Source: Nitrososphaerota archaeon | GTDB taxonomy: Archaea > Thermoproteota > Nitrososphaeria > Nitrososphaerales > UBA57 | Direction of reading: 5' to 3' | Assembly (NCBI GenBank): GCA_024860875.1 | Contig: JACPSZ010000017.1 | Span: 62,001 to 126,000, forward strand | Length of the DNA: 64,000 nt | Part shown: piece by piece, positions 7,570 to 16,407 of the stretch | Position numbering within the stretch: position 1 is the first letter of the stretch | Layout of the letters: every line of letters starts with the position of its first letter | Notes under the pieces: generated by a model | What the model was told of the DNA's origin: nothing | Seen by the model: the letters and a program-made list of their open reading frames with translations, nothing else | The model's database searches: none | Translations under genes and position numbers: made by a program

Positions 7570-10098
7570 TTACTTTAGCTTGATTTCGAGAAGGTCCAGC
7601 CTATCGCGCAGCTTTCGGTTATCTTCCTTCAACTTATCAAGGTCGTCGCGTAGAGCCTTGAACTCCTGAGTCCTATCCCTGTCCTCGCGAATCTTTTTCA
7701 TGGCCTCTTTGGCCCTGCGCTTCACTCTTCCTTCCAATTCCCTGTCAACGAGTTTCTGCAGTTCGCTTAGCGACCTAGTGTCCCTGAACTCCTCTATGGA
7801 TGCAATGGCGTAAATCTTGACCCTCCACCAGTAGTCGTACAGCAGATTATGCAGAAAGTCCAGAACGTTGGGCTTGCCTCTTGCAAGCCTTCCAAGTATT
7901 CCTACTGCAGCTTCGCGAGCCTTCTGCGGTTTCCCGTACTTGCCCCATTCCATAGCTATGGGTATGGCTCTTTCGTCGCGAAGAGCGTCGAAGCCCTGAA
8001 ATGCACCTACCCTGATGGTTTCGTTGAACGACTCCTTCTCAAGAACCTTCTTCAGAGCGTCAAACGCCTTCTGCGACCTTGTTTTGCCCAGAGACGTTGC
8101 AGTTTCCATCTCCACAAAATAGCTCTCGTCATGCTTGAGAACCTTGATTAGAGCGTAAGCAGCCTCATCGTCCCTGAATTCTCCCAAAGCCTTAACAACG
8201 CCTCTTCTAGCTTTCGGATGTTTTACCGAGAGGCACTGCAATAGCGCTTTGAGAGCGACCTTAGAACGAATCTGGCCCAATGCCTGAGCAATCCTCGATT
8301 GGACGGCCCAGAATTTTTCCATAAGGAAGGCAGACTTTAGCTCATCAACCACGTCTTGAGTGCCCAACTTTGCAAGCTCCTGCACAACTCTTATCCTTTC
8401 AATCGGTGCTGGGCTTTCTTTCAGAATCTTCAGCAGCATTTCTTTTGGCCTTGCGAATTCAAGCGTCTTGAGTATCCAGTTAGAAGGATCGAACTCTACC
8501 GCACTCGGAGCTTCATTCATAGGGAATAGGAATGTTTGTTGCTTCTCCTTTAGGTCTATGCGGTGAACCCTTCTCTTTCTTGCAGTGATTGCAATTTCAA
8601 TTGGGAGCATGAAGACTGGAGTTTCCCCGTTTGTGGACTGGTTCTGATTTACAGTCACCTTTGCAGTCTTCGAACTTTCGTTCCATTCATAGCTTACCTT
8701 GAATTCAGGGTAGCCAGACTTTTTGAACCACTGATCGAAGAACGGCTCAAGGTTTCTTCCCGTAGCCTCCTCTATCGCCCTGCGAAAGTCTTCAGTAGTT
8801 ACATTCTGCATTTTGTGCTTTTGGACGTAATGCCTTATCGCCCTCCAAAATTGGTTGTCGCCGAGAACGAACCTCAGCATGTGCAATATCAGAGCGGCTT
8901 TGTTGTAGAGGTGCCTGTCGAAGAGCTCCACGGAGTCTTCGTAGACGTTAGTGACTATCGGCCTTCTATAACGCTCCCTGTCTTCTCCAAAGTACTCTTC
9001 TGCTTCGAGCAGCATCTTATATGCGAATTCGTCGCTGCCGAGGTGATGTTCATGGTAAAGCGCTTCAAAATACGTTGCAAAGCCTTCGTTCAGCCAAGCG
9101 TTGGCCCAGTCCCTGCAGGTTATCAGATCGCCGAACCACTGGTGTGCGAGCTCATGGGCGAGCAATTCGTCGCTGTTGTAGTCAATCATGGCCCTCTTGT
9201 CAAGCAGGCAGGAATCCGTTAGCGTAGTTGCGTTCGTATTCTCCATTCCTCCAAAGATGAAGTCAGCGACCGTCACCTGCGAATACTTAGGATAAGGGTA
9301 CTTCAAACCAAGGCTCTTGCTGAAGAACTTCATCATGTCTGGCGTATTTACAAAGGTTCTCTTGGCGTCCTCCTCCCTTCCCTTCGGAACGTAATATATT
9401 ATTGGTATCCCATCGTAGCTATCTTTCAGCTCGGAGAATTCTCCAGCAACTAGTGAAATCAGGTATACAGAATGCGGTATTTCGTGCGACCAGTGGGATG
9501 TTTTTGTCCCATTCTTGTTAATCTTCTGCGATACAAGTTTCCCGTTTGATACTGCAACGAACTTCTTTGGAACTGTTGCTATTACCTCGCTGGTCACCTT
9601 TACATTCGGATCATCAATTGAGGGAAACCAGAAGCGAGATTCGTCAGATTCGCCTTGCGTCCAAGCCTGAATAGGTCTGTTTGGGTATTCCTTGTCTGGA
9701 TAGTTGAAGAAGATGCCCCTTCTGGGCGTGCAAGAATATTCGATATTGATTGTGAATTTTTCCCCCTCTTTCATTTCCCTTCCTAGGCTTACAGATAATT
9801 TGCCATACGTCTGGCTGAACCTCAGATTCGTTCTCCCGAATTTCACGCTTTTGATGTGGAGTTCAACTGCATCAAAATCAACAGCAGAGACTCCAGAAAC
9901 TTTTGCACGAAACTGTGTAGAGACCTTTCCGTAAAGTTTCTTGTTTTTGAAATCTGGTTTTACTTCGAGTTTTACATGCTCAGCTTGGACTAGGGTATCG
10001 CGGGCGTAATGCTCTGTAGCACTGGGGAATGCAAATGTACTATGAACCGCATCTGCCATGCCGCAGTTTCCAACAACGCTGTCCTTCATGCTATACAC
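7570..10098 (-). CDS. M1 family zinc aminopeptidase with C-terminal HEAT repeats
   Basis: This 842-residue metallopeptidase resembles tricorn-interacting factor F2/F3 and aminopeptidase N. GGMEN (residues 283-287) binds the substrate N-terminus. HELAHQWFGD (from H315) and NEGFA (E338) give the HExxH-x18-E zinc site. The catalytic part ends near residue 550. Residues about 560-800 form HEAT-like helical repeats (VKALGEFRDDEAAYALIKVLK and similar) in place of the usual ERAP1-type domain. The last 35 residues look like a coiled coil. There is no signal peptide, so it is probably cytosolic, trimming peptides after the proteasome. The start could be residue 4 or 14. Confidence 0.9.
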   Translation of the reverse strand: MYSMKDSVVGNCGMADAVHSTFAFPSATEHYARDTLVQAEHVKLEVKPDFKNKKLYGKVSTQFRAKVSGVSAVDFDAVELHIKSVKFGRTNLRFSQTYGKLSVSLGREMKEGEKFTINIEYSCTPRRGIFFNYPDKEYPNRPIQAWTQGESDESRFWFPSIDDPNVKVTSEVIATVPKKFVAVSNGKLVSQKINKNGTKTSHWSHEIPHSVYLISLVAGEFSELKDSYDGIPIIYYVPKGREEDAKRTFVNTPDMMKFFSKSLGLKYPYPKYSQVTVADFIFGGMENTNATTLTDSCLLDKRAMIDYNSDELLAHELAHQWFGDLITCRDWANAWLNEGFATYFEALYHEHHLGSDEFAYKMLLEAEEYFGEDRERYRRPIVTNVYEDSVELFDRHLYNKAALILHMLRFVLGDNQFWRAIRHYVQKHKMQNVTTEDFRRAIEEATGRNLEPFFDQWFKKSGYPEFKVSYEWNESSKTAKVTVNQNQSTNGETPVFMLPIEIAITARKRRVHRIDLKEKQQTFLFPMNEAPSAVEFDPSNWILKTLEFARPKEMLLKILKESPAPIERIRVVQELAKLGTQDVVDELKSAFLMEKFWAVQSRIAQALGQIRSKVALKALLQCLSVKHPKARRGVVKALGEFRDDEAAYALIKVLKHDESYFVEMETATSLGKTRSQKAFDALKKVLEKESFNETIRVGAFQGFDALRDERAIPIAMEWGKYGKPQKAREAAVGILGRLARGKPNVLDFLHNLLYDYWWRVKIYAIASIEEFRDTRSLSELQKLVDRELEGRVKRRAKEAMKKIREDRDRTQEFKALRDDLDKLKEDNRKLRDRLDLLEIKLK

Positions 10099-10128
10099 TG
10101 AATTGTTAGGAGTCTCTACCGGTTTGAG

Positions 10129-10138
10129 TATATATACA
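10129..10138. promoter_or_regulatory. TATA box between aminopeptidase and cupredoxin genes
   Basis: GTATATATAC is self-complementary and can serve both strands. It lies about 30 nt before the aminopeptidase ATG (10098), fitting a leaderless start. It is only 16-25 nt before the cupredoxin ATG at 10154, which would fit better with initiation at the downstream ATG 10184. Confidence 0.45.
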
Positions 10139-10153
10139 TCGACTTTCTCTTAG

Positions 10154-10882
10154 ATGGTGCAAAAAGCCCAGCCGTGGTATGAAATGAAGAGCATAGTAAT
10201 TGTAGCGATTGCTGCGGTGGTTGTAGTTGCTGTCGGTGCTACTGTATTTTTGAACCAAGGTTTGCTAACGTCTGTAACTCCAGCTCCGCCTCCTCCACTA
10301 GGAGTAGAAAAGGGAAGCATCTTTTTCACTACGACTGAGAAGAACATAACGCTGTCGCCCGGAGAAACAAAGACCATCAAGCTGAATTTGCAGTCGGTTG
10401 GAGGCTTTCAGGGCGGCGTAAGCTTTGGACTAAGAGGCCCGATTCAGGGTGCGCAGATAAAATTCGATCCCCCTTCAGCTAAAATAACAAATGACGGCGA
10501 TGTGCCTGTCCAAGCTACGATTTCCTTGCAAAGCACTGCCAAGGCTGGGGACAGAAACGTGATTTTCACTGCAAACTCCAAAACGCTGTCTTCTGAAGCT
10601 GTAACGGGCTTGAGCATACTTGGCTCAGACAGGGTAACTGTCGAAATCAGGAACTATCTTTACATCCCTGCCAGCGTCACAGTCAAAAAAGGCACTACAA
10701 TTACTTGGGTCAACCTTGACGATGTTGCACATACTGCAACCGAAGACAATGGGGAATGGGACTCTAAGGACCTTCCTGCACAAAGATCGTGGAGTCATAC
10801 CTTCAACGATGTTGGAGTTTACACTTACCACTGCACCCCTCACCCGTTCATGCTTGGAAAGGTTACAGTAATTAATGGCTAG
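10154..10882 (+). CDS. Membrane-anchored blue copper protein with an extra beta domain
   Basis: A 242-residue exported electron carrier. An uncleaved signal anchor (about residues 11-33) is followed by a Pro-rich linker, a beta-sandwich domain resembling a NEW3-like fold (about 52-155) and a plastocyanin/amicyanin cupredoxin domain (about 160-242). The type 1 copper ligands are H193 (VAHTA), C227, H230 and M233 (YHCTPHPFM). ATG 10184 is an alternative start that gives a more typical signal peptide. The gene overlaps the convergent NMT1-like gene by 4 bp. It probably serves as an electron acceptor outside the membrane, perhaps for the nearby propellers (inference). Confidence 0.88.
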   Translation: MVQKAQPWYEMKSIVIVAIAAVVVVAVGATVFLNQGLLTSVTPAPPPPLGVEKGSIFFTTTEKNITLSPGETKTIKLNLQSVGGFQGGVSFGLRGPIQGAQIKFDPPSAKITNDGDVPVQATISLQSTAKAGDRNVIFTANSKTLSSEAVTGLSILGSDRVTVEIRNYLYIPASVTVKKGTTITWVNLDDVAHTATEDNGEWDSKDLPAQRSWSHTFNDVGVYTYHCTPHPFMLGKVTVING

Positions 10883-11802
10883 CGGAAGGCTCTAAGATCT
10901 ACCAGTTCCTCGTATCTGTGTCCGGCCTCAATGAGCTTTCTATCGATCATCCAACTGTAAATATCTTCAAAGTCTTTCTTTGAATAAGCACTCCATTCCT
11001 TCCACTTTGGAACCTTCATCGTCAATTTTAGCTGCTTGGCAGGCTTCTGCAGTTCTGGAGCGAGCCTTGGTATTATCTTGCTGAACCGTTCAAAATAAAA
11101 TTTTCTGTATTCGTCTGGCTTTACATTTATCTCCCTGATAGCTTTGTTCGTCGCTTTGAGATAAGCGGAGAGTGTTGGGGCGTTAATGTCGTTCCTCGCT
11201 ATCATCAGGGTGCCCTTCCTCCTTGTTGATTCTATGATCTTGACCATACCCATGTGCTCTGCGAGATCTGCATAGGGCCCCATAACGCTCGCGGCGGCAA
11301 CTTCTCCTTTTACTAGGGCTTCGAGTCTGAGGTGAGGGTCTCCTATCTGCTGAAGTTTTATATGGTCTCTCGGAATGAACTTTTCCAAATCTTCTATCGT
11401 CGTGTAGTAAGACCCTGTACCTTTCTCAATCGCTATAGCTTTGTCCTTCAGCTCTTCGGGCTTTTTTATTGCCTTTGGCTTGACGTACAGGCCAAAACTT
11501 GCGTTCAAACCTTCTTTAACCCAAGAGGATATAGCCACTATCTTGCCAGTCGTATTTCCGATGGCTCTTGTTAAGCAAACATATTCCGCAGCATGGTAAA
11601 TATCCTGCTTACCCTCCTTCTGCAGGTCTTTGTACATCTCGCTCTTGTTGGAAACTACTTCGCTTGGAGTTATGTCGTGAAATACAAGTTCAATACCTTC
11701 TTTCTTGTAGAACCCCTTTTTATGAGCCATAATTTCTGGAAAAGACCAGTAGTAGGCAAGGTTGTTTATTCCCTGATCGATAGTCTGAAGAACCTTCTGC
11801 AT
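10879..11802 (-). CDS. NMT1/THI5-like binding-protein fold without signal peptide
   Basis: A 307-residue protein with the SsuA/THI5 fold: an N-terminal strand with YYWSFPEIMAHKKGFYKKEGIEL, a middle AIGNTTGKIVAISSW segment, and KPEELKDKAIAIEKGTGSYYT, where such proteins bind substrate. Family members are ABC binding proteins for sulfonates, nitrate or pyrimidine precursors; yeast THI5 is a cytosolic enzyme making the thiamine pyrimidine. The N-terminus MQKVLQTIDQGIN carries no export signal and an in-frame TAA upstream leaves no alternative ATG, GTG or TTG. A cytosolic role is therefore likely. No transporter genes adjoin it, and the substrate is unknown. Confidence 0.75.
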   Translation of the reverse strand: MQKVLQTIDQGINNLAYYWSFPEIMAHKKGFYKKEGIELVFHDITPSEVVSNKSEMYKDLQKEGKQDIYHAAEYVCLTRAIGNTTGKIVAISSWVKEGLNASFGLYVKPKAIKKPEELKDKAIAIEKGTGSYYTTIEDLEKFIPRDHIKLQQIGDPHLRLEALVKGEVAAASVMGPYADLAEHMGMVKIIESTRRKGTLMIARNDINAPTLSAYLKATNKAIREINVKPDEYRKFYFERFSKIIPRLAPELQKPAKQLKLTMKVPKWKEWSAYSKKDFEDIYSWMIDRKLIEAGHRYEELVDLRAFR

Positions 11803-11882
11803 GTCATATGCTGTAGTAATGCGGTAAATTAGAGCTTTCTGTTATGAAAAATTGGATAGCAGGCCTTGCGACCTGCTTTCAG

Positions 11883-13472
11883 TTACTTTTTACGCCTTGC
11901 CAGAGCTGCTATAGCACCTACGATAATGACTGCTACTGCTACTCCTATGATTACCATTGTATTGTCTGGGCCTGCGGAAGGCTGAGGTGGAGCTGACTGC
12001 TGTGGAGATGGAGCTGGTTGAACTGGTTGTCCGGGCTGAACCGGTTGTACTACTTGCACTGGTTGAACAGGCTGAGGTGCTGGAGCTCCAAGGGCTGGTG
12101 CCTTCTGTGCAGCGTTTAGAGCTACAGGGTCAACTGCATACTGTACATTCACAGGCTCTGTTGGTGTGACCCCTATCGATGGATCGTGTTCGAGGCTTTT
12201 CGCGCCGAAGTTAGGATAGAGTATGTACACTCTAATCTTGTTCTGATCTCCAATGTATGAGCCGTCAACTTTCACACTTTGACCCTGCGCAGGAGAGCTT
12301 CCCTTTGCGTAGACTGTTGCTGTGTTTGTGAAGTTGAAGTAGCCTCCCAAGACCTGATTGTCGCTTAACATTGTAAGCTTGCGCTGATCTTTGTCAGCCT
12401 CCAACTTCTTCTCGTCTTCGCCTTTTGCAGTCTTGTTCTCTTTAGTTTCTATCCTCTCTTTTCCTGTTCTCACCTCTGTCAGAGACGGTTTTGCCTTTTC
12501 TTCTACCGCATCGTCAATCTTGGAGCCTTTGAACGCTGTTAGCTCAAGCCATAGTGCTAGCTTGTCCTTGGTAAGGTCTATGTTGAGTATCTTTGCAGCT
12601 GTAGTATTGAGGTTCCACCTCCACGACTTTATGATAATGTCGCTCTTCATCGATGCTGTTGGAACTAATGTGTCGCCTTCCTTCACGGTAGTGTTGTACA
12701 ATCTGTTTCTGATGACGATCTGGTTCTTTAGGTTCTCGAATTGCTTGCCGTTTATGTCGCTTAGAGTGTAGTTGAACTGATATCCAATGACTTTGTCGCC
12801 AGCGCTAATGGGCTGGAAGCCTAAGAATGTCCATTTGCCCTGGTTGAATTCGAAGAACGGAGGGTTAGTTTGCCTTAGCTGTGATCTGATGTTCTCCAAT
12901 GCGCTGATTGATATTGCTTTGATGTAGAAGGTCTGGCCTTGCACTGCAACGATTCCCTCAACAACAACGTCCCCTCTAAGTTCTCCACTCACCTTTGTGT
13001 CCTTTGAGACATTCACACCTATTCGAGAGGAACCCTCTTGGAATAGATAGTTGAATAGTCGCTCTGTCTGTCTATCCCTGTTCTCTCTTATGGTGCCAGC
13101 GATTGTCACATTCTTGCCGACTTTGGATGCATTAATTTCCTTTATTGCTGATTCTCCAGCCTTCAGGAACTTTTCGAGTTCTGCCTTGAACTTTCTTTGG
13201 AAGATTTCCTGCCCCGTATCAAGGTATTCAATTATTCCCTTGTACTTCACCTGATATATTGTGTTGTTCTGGCTGTTTGCATACCAGAAGAACGCCGGAT
13301 GCTTACCTTCTGCCGTGGCTATGACAGTTATGTCACCATTTGTAACTGTCAGTCTTCCTCGCTCTTCTCGGCCTTTGAGCCCTTTTTCCTTTTCTGCGTA
13401 TGCTGTATTCGCAAGTAGCGGTGCAGCTACTAGTACTGCTACTAGTGCCAATGCTATTATTTTGCCGCGCAT
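11883..13472 (-). CDS. Exported surface protein with C-terminal membrane anchor, function unknown
   Basis: No family was recognised in these 529 residues. There is a signal peptide (residues 1-26, ending LANTAYA), a large beta-rich ectodomain, a highly charged Lys/Glu segment (about 330-380), a Pro/Gln/Val-rich linker with repeated QPVQP units (about 460-500), and a terminal helix MVIIGVAVAVIIVGAIAALA followed by RRKK. That layout is typical of archaeal cell-surface proteins held in the membrane at the C-terminus. The N-terminal part contains repeated 'gives X, fails' beta motifs such as VVVEGIVAVQGQTFYIKA. The gene is monocistronic between the NMT1-like and protease genes. Confidence 0.7.
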   Translation of the reverse strand: MRGKIIALALVAVLVAAPLLANTAYAEKEKGLKGREERGRLTVTNGDITVIATAEGKHPAFFWYANSQNNTIYQVKYKGIIEYLDTGQEIFQRKFKAELEKFLKAGESAIKEINASKVGKNVTIAGTIRENRDRQTERLFNYLFQEGSSRIGVNVSKDTKVSGELRGDVVVEGIVAVQGQTFYIKAISISALENIRSQLRQTNPPFFEFNQGKWTFLGFQPISAGDKVIGYQFNYTLSDINGKQFENLKNQIVIRNRLYNTTVKEGDTLVPTASMKSDIIIKSWRWNLNTTAAKILNIDLTKDKLALWLELTAFKGSKIDDAVEEKAKPSLTEVRTGKERIETKENKTAKGEDEKKLEADKDQRKLTMLSDNQVLGGYFNFTNTATVYAKGSSPAQGQSVKVDGSYIGDQNKIRVYILYPNFGAKSLEHDPSIGVTPTEPVNVQYAVDPVALNAAQKAPALGAPAPQPVQPVQVVQPVQPGQPVQPAPSPQQSAPPQPSAGPDNTMVIIGVAVAVIIVGAIAALARRKK

Positions 13473-13564
13473 TTTTTCACCTTAGCGCTGTTATTGCACT
13501 GCCAATACTATAAGGGCCGTTGTGGTACACTATGCAGGAACACCAAGGAACGAATTTCTAATTT

Positions 13565-14503
13565 TCACGAACTTTGGCACGTGAAGGTTCCAGATTCCGA
13601 ATACGTATTAGGAGGCCTGAACCCTGATTCATCTTTGAGGTATATCGACAGTATTCTATCAATGTCACATGTCGATGGGTGTATGACTCGTGAGGTTGAA
13701 ATGAAGTCATACGATCCGTACATTACGTCGCCATATACTGTGCTATGGCCTAGACCTAATGCATGGCCGAATTCATGGGCTGCAACATTCTGAATGTCCG
13801 CTTTGTCTAGTGCCAGTCCCCTGGCCGATTTGGTTGCTATGACTACATCTGCTCTGACTATCTTCCCTAATCTGTAGTACGCTGTTGTTGTGCCGAGCAC
13901 TGACTCTGCCCTCTCAATTAGGGTTATTGCAATGTCTGCAGAGGAGCTGACGTACCTTATGCCGAATGGTGCAGAATCATAGGGAACGTTTGAAATTCCT
14001 CCACCAGCTCTTATCCTGTCTTGCCAGTCTCTTATTGCCGATTTTGCTAAGTCTATTGCTGATGGGTCAATGTCGCCACTTGCTACGTTAATTGAGACTG
14101 TTAGAGGGTCGTGGTCCCATGCAAATTCTCTTTCTATGAATCCCGGCCCGTCGAAGCCGTTAATCATTTTCTGAGGGTCTATGCCGTATTGAGAGAGGTG
14201 ATCCGTGACGAAGGCTACTATTCTTGCTGTAAGCATGCCCATTGACTCAAGAATCGATATGGCTATCTGCCAAAGTCCTGATTGTTGTTGATTGACTGGA
14301 GTCGTAGTGGGAGTTGGCGTATTGTAATGTGGGGTTGGAGTATCTGGAGTTGGTATGTCGTATTGCTCTACTGCTGAATGAGAGTTTCCCCTGCTTGTCT
14401 TGAACTTTAGAGCGTATTCAGCACTGCTGTTGTATGATGCTGCTATGATACCTGCTGACAGAAGCAGTATAGCTATTGCAAATGCAACTTTGCCCATTGA
14501 CAA
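13565..14503 (-). CDS. Secreted matrixin-like zinc metalloprotease
   Basis: A 312-residue exported protease. A signal or anchor helix (residues 5-23) is followed by a Thr/Pro-rich linker (51-70) and a metzincin catalytic domain. The zinc motif HEFGHALGLGH is at 243-253 and the Met-turn DVMYG is at 259-263. The domain begins near residue 128 with a strand LTVSIN and the helix DLAKSAIRDWQ typical of M10A matrixins. No hemopexin domain or PEFG anchor is present. It probably acts at the cell surface on protein substrates; its target is unknown. Confidence 0.85.
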   Translation of the reverse strand: MSMGKVAFAIAILLLSAGIIAASYNSSAEYALKFKTSRGNSHSAVEQYDIPTPDTPTPHYNTPTPTTTPVNQQQSGLWQIAISILESMGMLTARIVAFVTDHLSQYGIDPQKMINGFDGPGFIEREFAWDHDPLTVSINVASGDIDPSAIDLAKSAIRDWQDRIRAGGGISNVPYDSAPFGIRYVSSSADIAITLIERAESVLGTTTAYYRLGKIVRADVVIATKSARGLALDKADIQNVAAHEFGHALGLGHSTVYGDVMYGSYDFISTSRVIHPSTCDIDRILSIYLKDESGFRPPNTYSESGTFTCQSS

Positions 14504-14627
14504 TATTTAGGATAAGTCATAGGATAAGGGACATTGTGGAACGGGTATTCCAGTATTATTCCAATAATTTGGAAATATGGCTGGCAACGAGCATAACAAA
14601 ACATTATGACAGGAATTTGAAGAATCG

Positions 14628-14975
14628 CTATAATAGTTTCTTGCTCTGCCTCGACCTTATCCACCTATCAAGCTGTTCGATTACCTTGCTCAGATCTTTA
14701 CCATCTTCTGTAAGCGAATATTCAACCCTAGGCGGAATCTCTGGGTATATCCTTCTAGTTATTAGGCCGTCGTTCTCAAATTCCTTCAATCTTTCTGATA
14801 GGGTTGTGGCGGTTATTCCAGTCAGCCTCCTCTTTAATTCGTTGAACCGTACAGTTCCACCGCCATTGAGCTCTCCAAGAATCTGCAGAGCCCAGCTCCT
14901 GCTAAGATGCTCCCATAGCTCTGAAACCACGCATACTCCGCGTTGTTCTACCTCTGCAGTAGTATGGTCTGGCAA
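14628..14975 (-). CDS. HxlR-family winged-helix regulator
   Basis: A 115-residue MarR-like HxlR regulator with the family core: SRSWALQILGEL, FNELKRRLTGITATTLSERLKEFENDGLI and the wing PRVEYSLTEDG. It starts at TTG 14975, about 28 nt downstream of TATTTAAA (minus strand), so the mRNA is probably leaderless. It is divergent from a DoxX gene; an AAACTA-CC-TAGTTT palindrome overlaps its own TATA box and suggests autoregulation. Many HxlR proteins respond to redox or electrophile stress, and this one has cysteine C15. Confidence 0.88.
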   Translation of the reverse strand: MPDHTTAEVEQRGVCVVSELWEHLSRSWALQILGELNGGGTVRFNELKRRLTGITATTLSERLKEFENDGLITRRIYPEIPPRVEYSLTEDGKDLSKVIEQLDRWIRSRQSKKLL

Positions 14976-14992
14976 ATCTAGTTGGTATGGAG

Positions 14993-15006
14993 AAACTACC
15001 TAGTTT
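14993..15006. promoter_or_regulatory. Palindromic operator AAACTA-N2-TAGTTT
   Basis: Two perfect 6-bp arms, AAACTA and TAGTTT, are separated by CC and run into AAATA, which forms the minus-strand TATA box of the HxlR gene. The same arms plus the same AAATA extension recur at 41913-41931, 27 kb away, near another HxlR gene. Confidence 0.6.
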
Positions 15007-15043
15007 AAATAGATTACTATGTATTATGATACTAGTGGTATAG

Positions 15044-15451
15044 ATGATAGGAATAACGGACCCTATAGTTTCGAACCCTGATCTAGCATTGCTAGCATTG
15101 AGAACGATCTTTGGAGCTGCCATGATAGTGCATGGTTATCCGAAACTTTCAGGAGAGGGTAGAAAGAAGACAGAAGGTTTCATGAAGTCAGTGGGCATAC
15201 CTCCAGCATTGGGTTTTCTTACAGGAGTGCTGGAATTTGTAGGCGGTATCGCGGTAATTCTTGGAGTGCTTACAGTTCTTGCTGGGACATTGTTTGCACT
15301 AGAAATGGTTGCTACGACATGGCTTGCACAGAAAAAGCTAGGGAAAAAATATGTCCTTGGTTACGAGCTTGACATTGCGTACCTTGGAGGAGCAATAGTG
15401 CTGGCACTGGTAGGAGCAGGCTCCATATCTGTTGATGCGTTTCTACCATAA
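15044..15451 (+). CDS. DoxX family membrane protein
   Basis: This 135-residue protein has four hydrophobic segments. The N-terminal LRTIFGAAMIVHGYPKLSG and the middle GFLTGVLEFVGGIAVILGVLT match DoxX/DoxD-like proteins, which are often tied to redox homeostasis. It is divergent from the HxlR regulator at 14628-14975 with a 68-bp shared spacer holding a palindrome, so regulation by that protein is likely. No molecular function is established for most family members. Confidence 0.85.
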   Translation: MIGITDPIVSNPDLALLALRTIFGAAMIVHGYPKLSGEGRKKTEGFMKSVGIPPALGFLTGVLEFVGGIAVILGVLTVLAGTLFALEMVATTWLAQKKLGKKYVLGYELDIAYLGGAIVLALVGAGSISVDAFLP

Positions 15452-15485
15452 AAAATCACAATAAGGATTGGTGCAGAATTTAATT

Positions 15486-16001
15486 TCAGAGGCGTAATGG
15501 ACGGGTTGGAGCGACTATCGCTTTAGGATCCTTTTGCCAGATCGCCGGTTGCACATCGATGTATAGCTCAATCTCGTTTCCGTCAGGATCCTTGATGTAC
15601 ACACTATGAGTCACCGTGTGATCAGCCATCCCTTCAATCTCTATCCCAGCCGCTTTTAAGCGGGCAACGGCTCCTCTCAGTTCGTCATCACTCTCACCTA
15701 CCTTCAATCCAATATGATAAAGCCCTATTCTGGGTTCTGGAGGAATAGGATTCGCATCGGTTCCGACTTGAATCAGTAAAAGCTCGTGGTGAGTTCGCCC
15801 TGAAGAGAATACTGCAAACGTATCCCCTATCCTAGGAATCTCGTTGAATCCCAATATATCGCTGTAAAATTGCCTTGACATCTCCAAATCACCAACATAC
15901 AGCACTACGTGCCCAAGCTCCTTAACGCCTCCAATTAGTGCCCTCTTATTGCTCGGTTGGATTTCGTTGTTGGAAACCGATCTTGGTCTTTCATTATACA
16001 T
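15486..16001 (-). CDS. VOC-family (glyoxalase/extradiol dioxygenase-like) protein
   Basis: A 171-residue vicinal-oxygen-chelate protein with two beta-alpha-beta3 modules. Likely metal ligands are the His of ELGHVVLYV (about residue 31), the His of GLYHIGLKV (about 93) and the Glu of NEIELYID (about 147), the arrangement of catechol 2,3-dioxygenase-like enzymes. The first 23 residues are extra and polar; internal starts are possible. The substrate cannot be told. It stands alone between DoxX and an unannotated 400-bp spacer. Confidence 0.85.
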   Translation of the reverse strand: MYNERPRSVSNNEIQPSNKRALIGGVKELGHVVLYVGDLEMSRQFYSDILGFNEIPRIGDTFAVFSSGRTHHELLLIQVGTDANPIPPEPRIGLYHIGLKVGESDDELRGAVARLKAAGIEIEGMADHTVTHSVYIKDPDGNEIELYIDVQPAIWQKDPKAIVAPTRPLRL

Positions 16002-16407
16002 TTGAAATAATTGTTTTATTACATACTGTTAAACCTATGGTGCCAATCTACAGGAGGTTATTTCATGCCTCCAGCTAAATAAGCAAGACTTGGACGGGCC
16101 CCCAGTATGGACAAATTTATCCAAGGCCCTGAACACTAGTTGTTCAAATTCGTAGAAGTTAGTTATGGAGTGCGAGCTACCGACCCAACTGGGTAAGAAT
16201 GGATCTGGTGTTGGAACTGTCCCGAGGATTTATTAAGAGGATGATAGGGGGAAGCTAGGAGTGTTTCATGACTCGTATTTGTGATAGGGTCTCCCTGTCC
16301 ACCATGCTCCTAGCATCCTTTCCCTTCGATATTATTAGTCGTTAGAGGAAAAGATCGGCGCTATTTTGAAAAGAAAAGAGTTAGCCCTGCGCGAGCAAGG
16401 CCTTTGT
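16002..16407. other. Intergenic spacer, 406 bp
   Basis: The spacer lies between the VOC gene start and the 3' end of a PQQ dehydrogenase gene. A structured RNA-like element occupies 16254-16314. A TATA-like TTTATTAA at about 16229-16237 precedes it on the plus strand. No convincing reading frame was found in the rest. Confidence 0.5.
16254..16314 (+). ncRNA. Structured RNA element, copy 1 (3' of PQQ dehydrogenase gene)
   Basis: An 8-bp perfect outer stem, GCTAGGAG with CTCCTAGC, encloses a 7-bp inner stem, GATAGGG with CCCTGTC, closing on the loop TCT. Between the stems the sequence GTGTTTCATGACTC is single stranded, and CACCATG follows the inner stem. The element at 58112-58184 keeps these single-stranded blocks while both stems have different but still paired sequence, which is evidence for a conserved RNA fold. 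The strand is uncertain because both strands fold; on the minus strand it would be the 3' UTR of the dehydrogenase gene. Confidence 0.5.

Noticed and set aside
8563-9222. A 219-codon plus-strand frame opposite the aminopeptidase gene.
   Set aside because: It is an antisense shadow of a well-supported M1 peptidase and matches no protein family.
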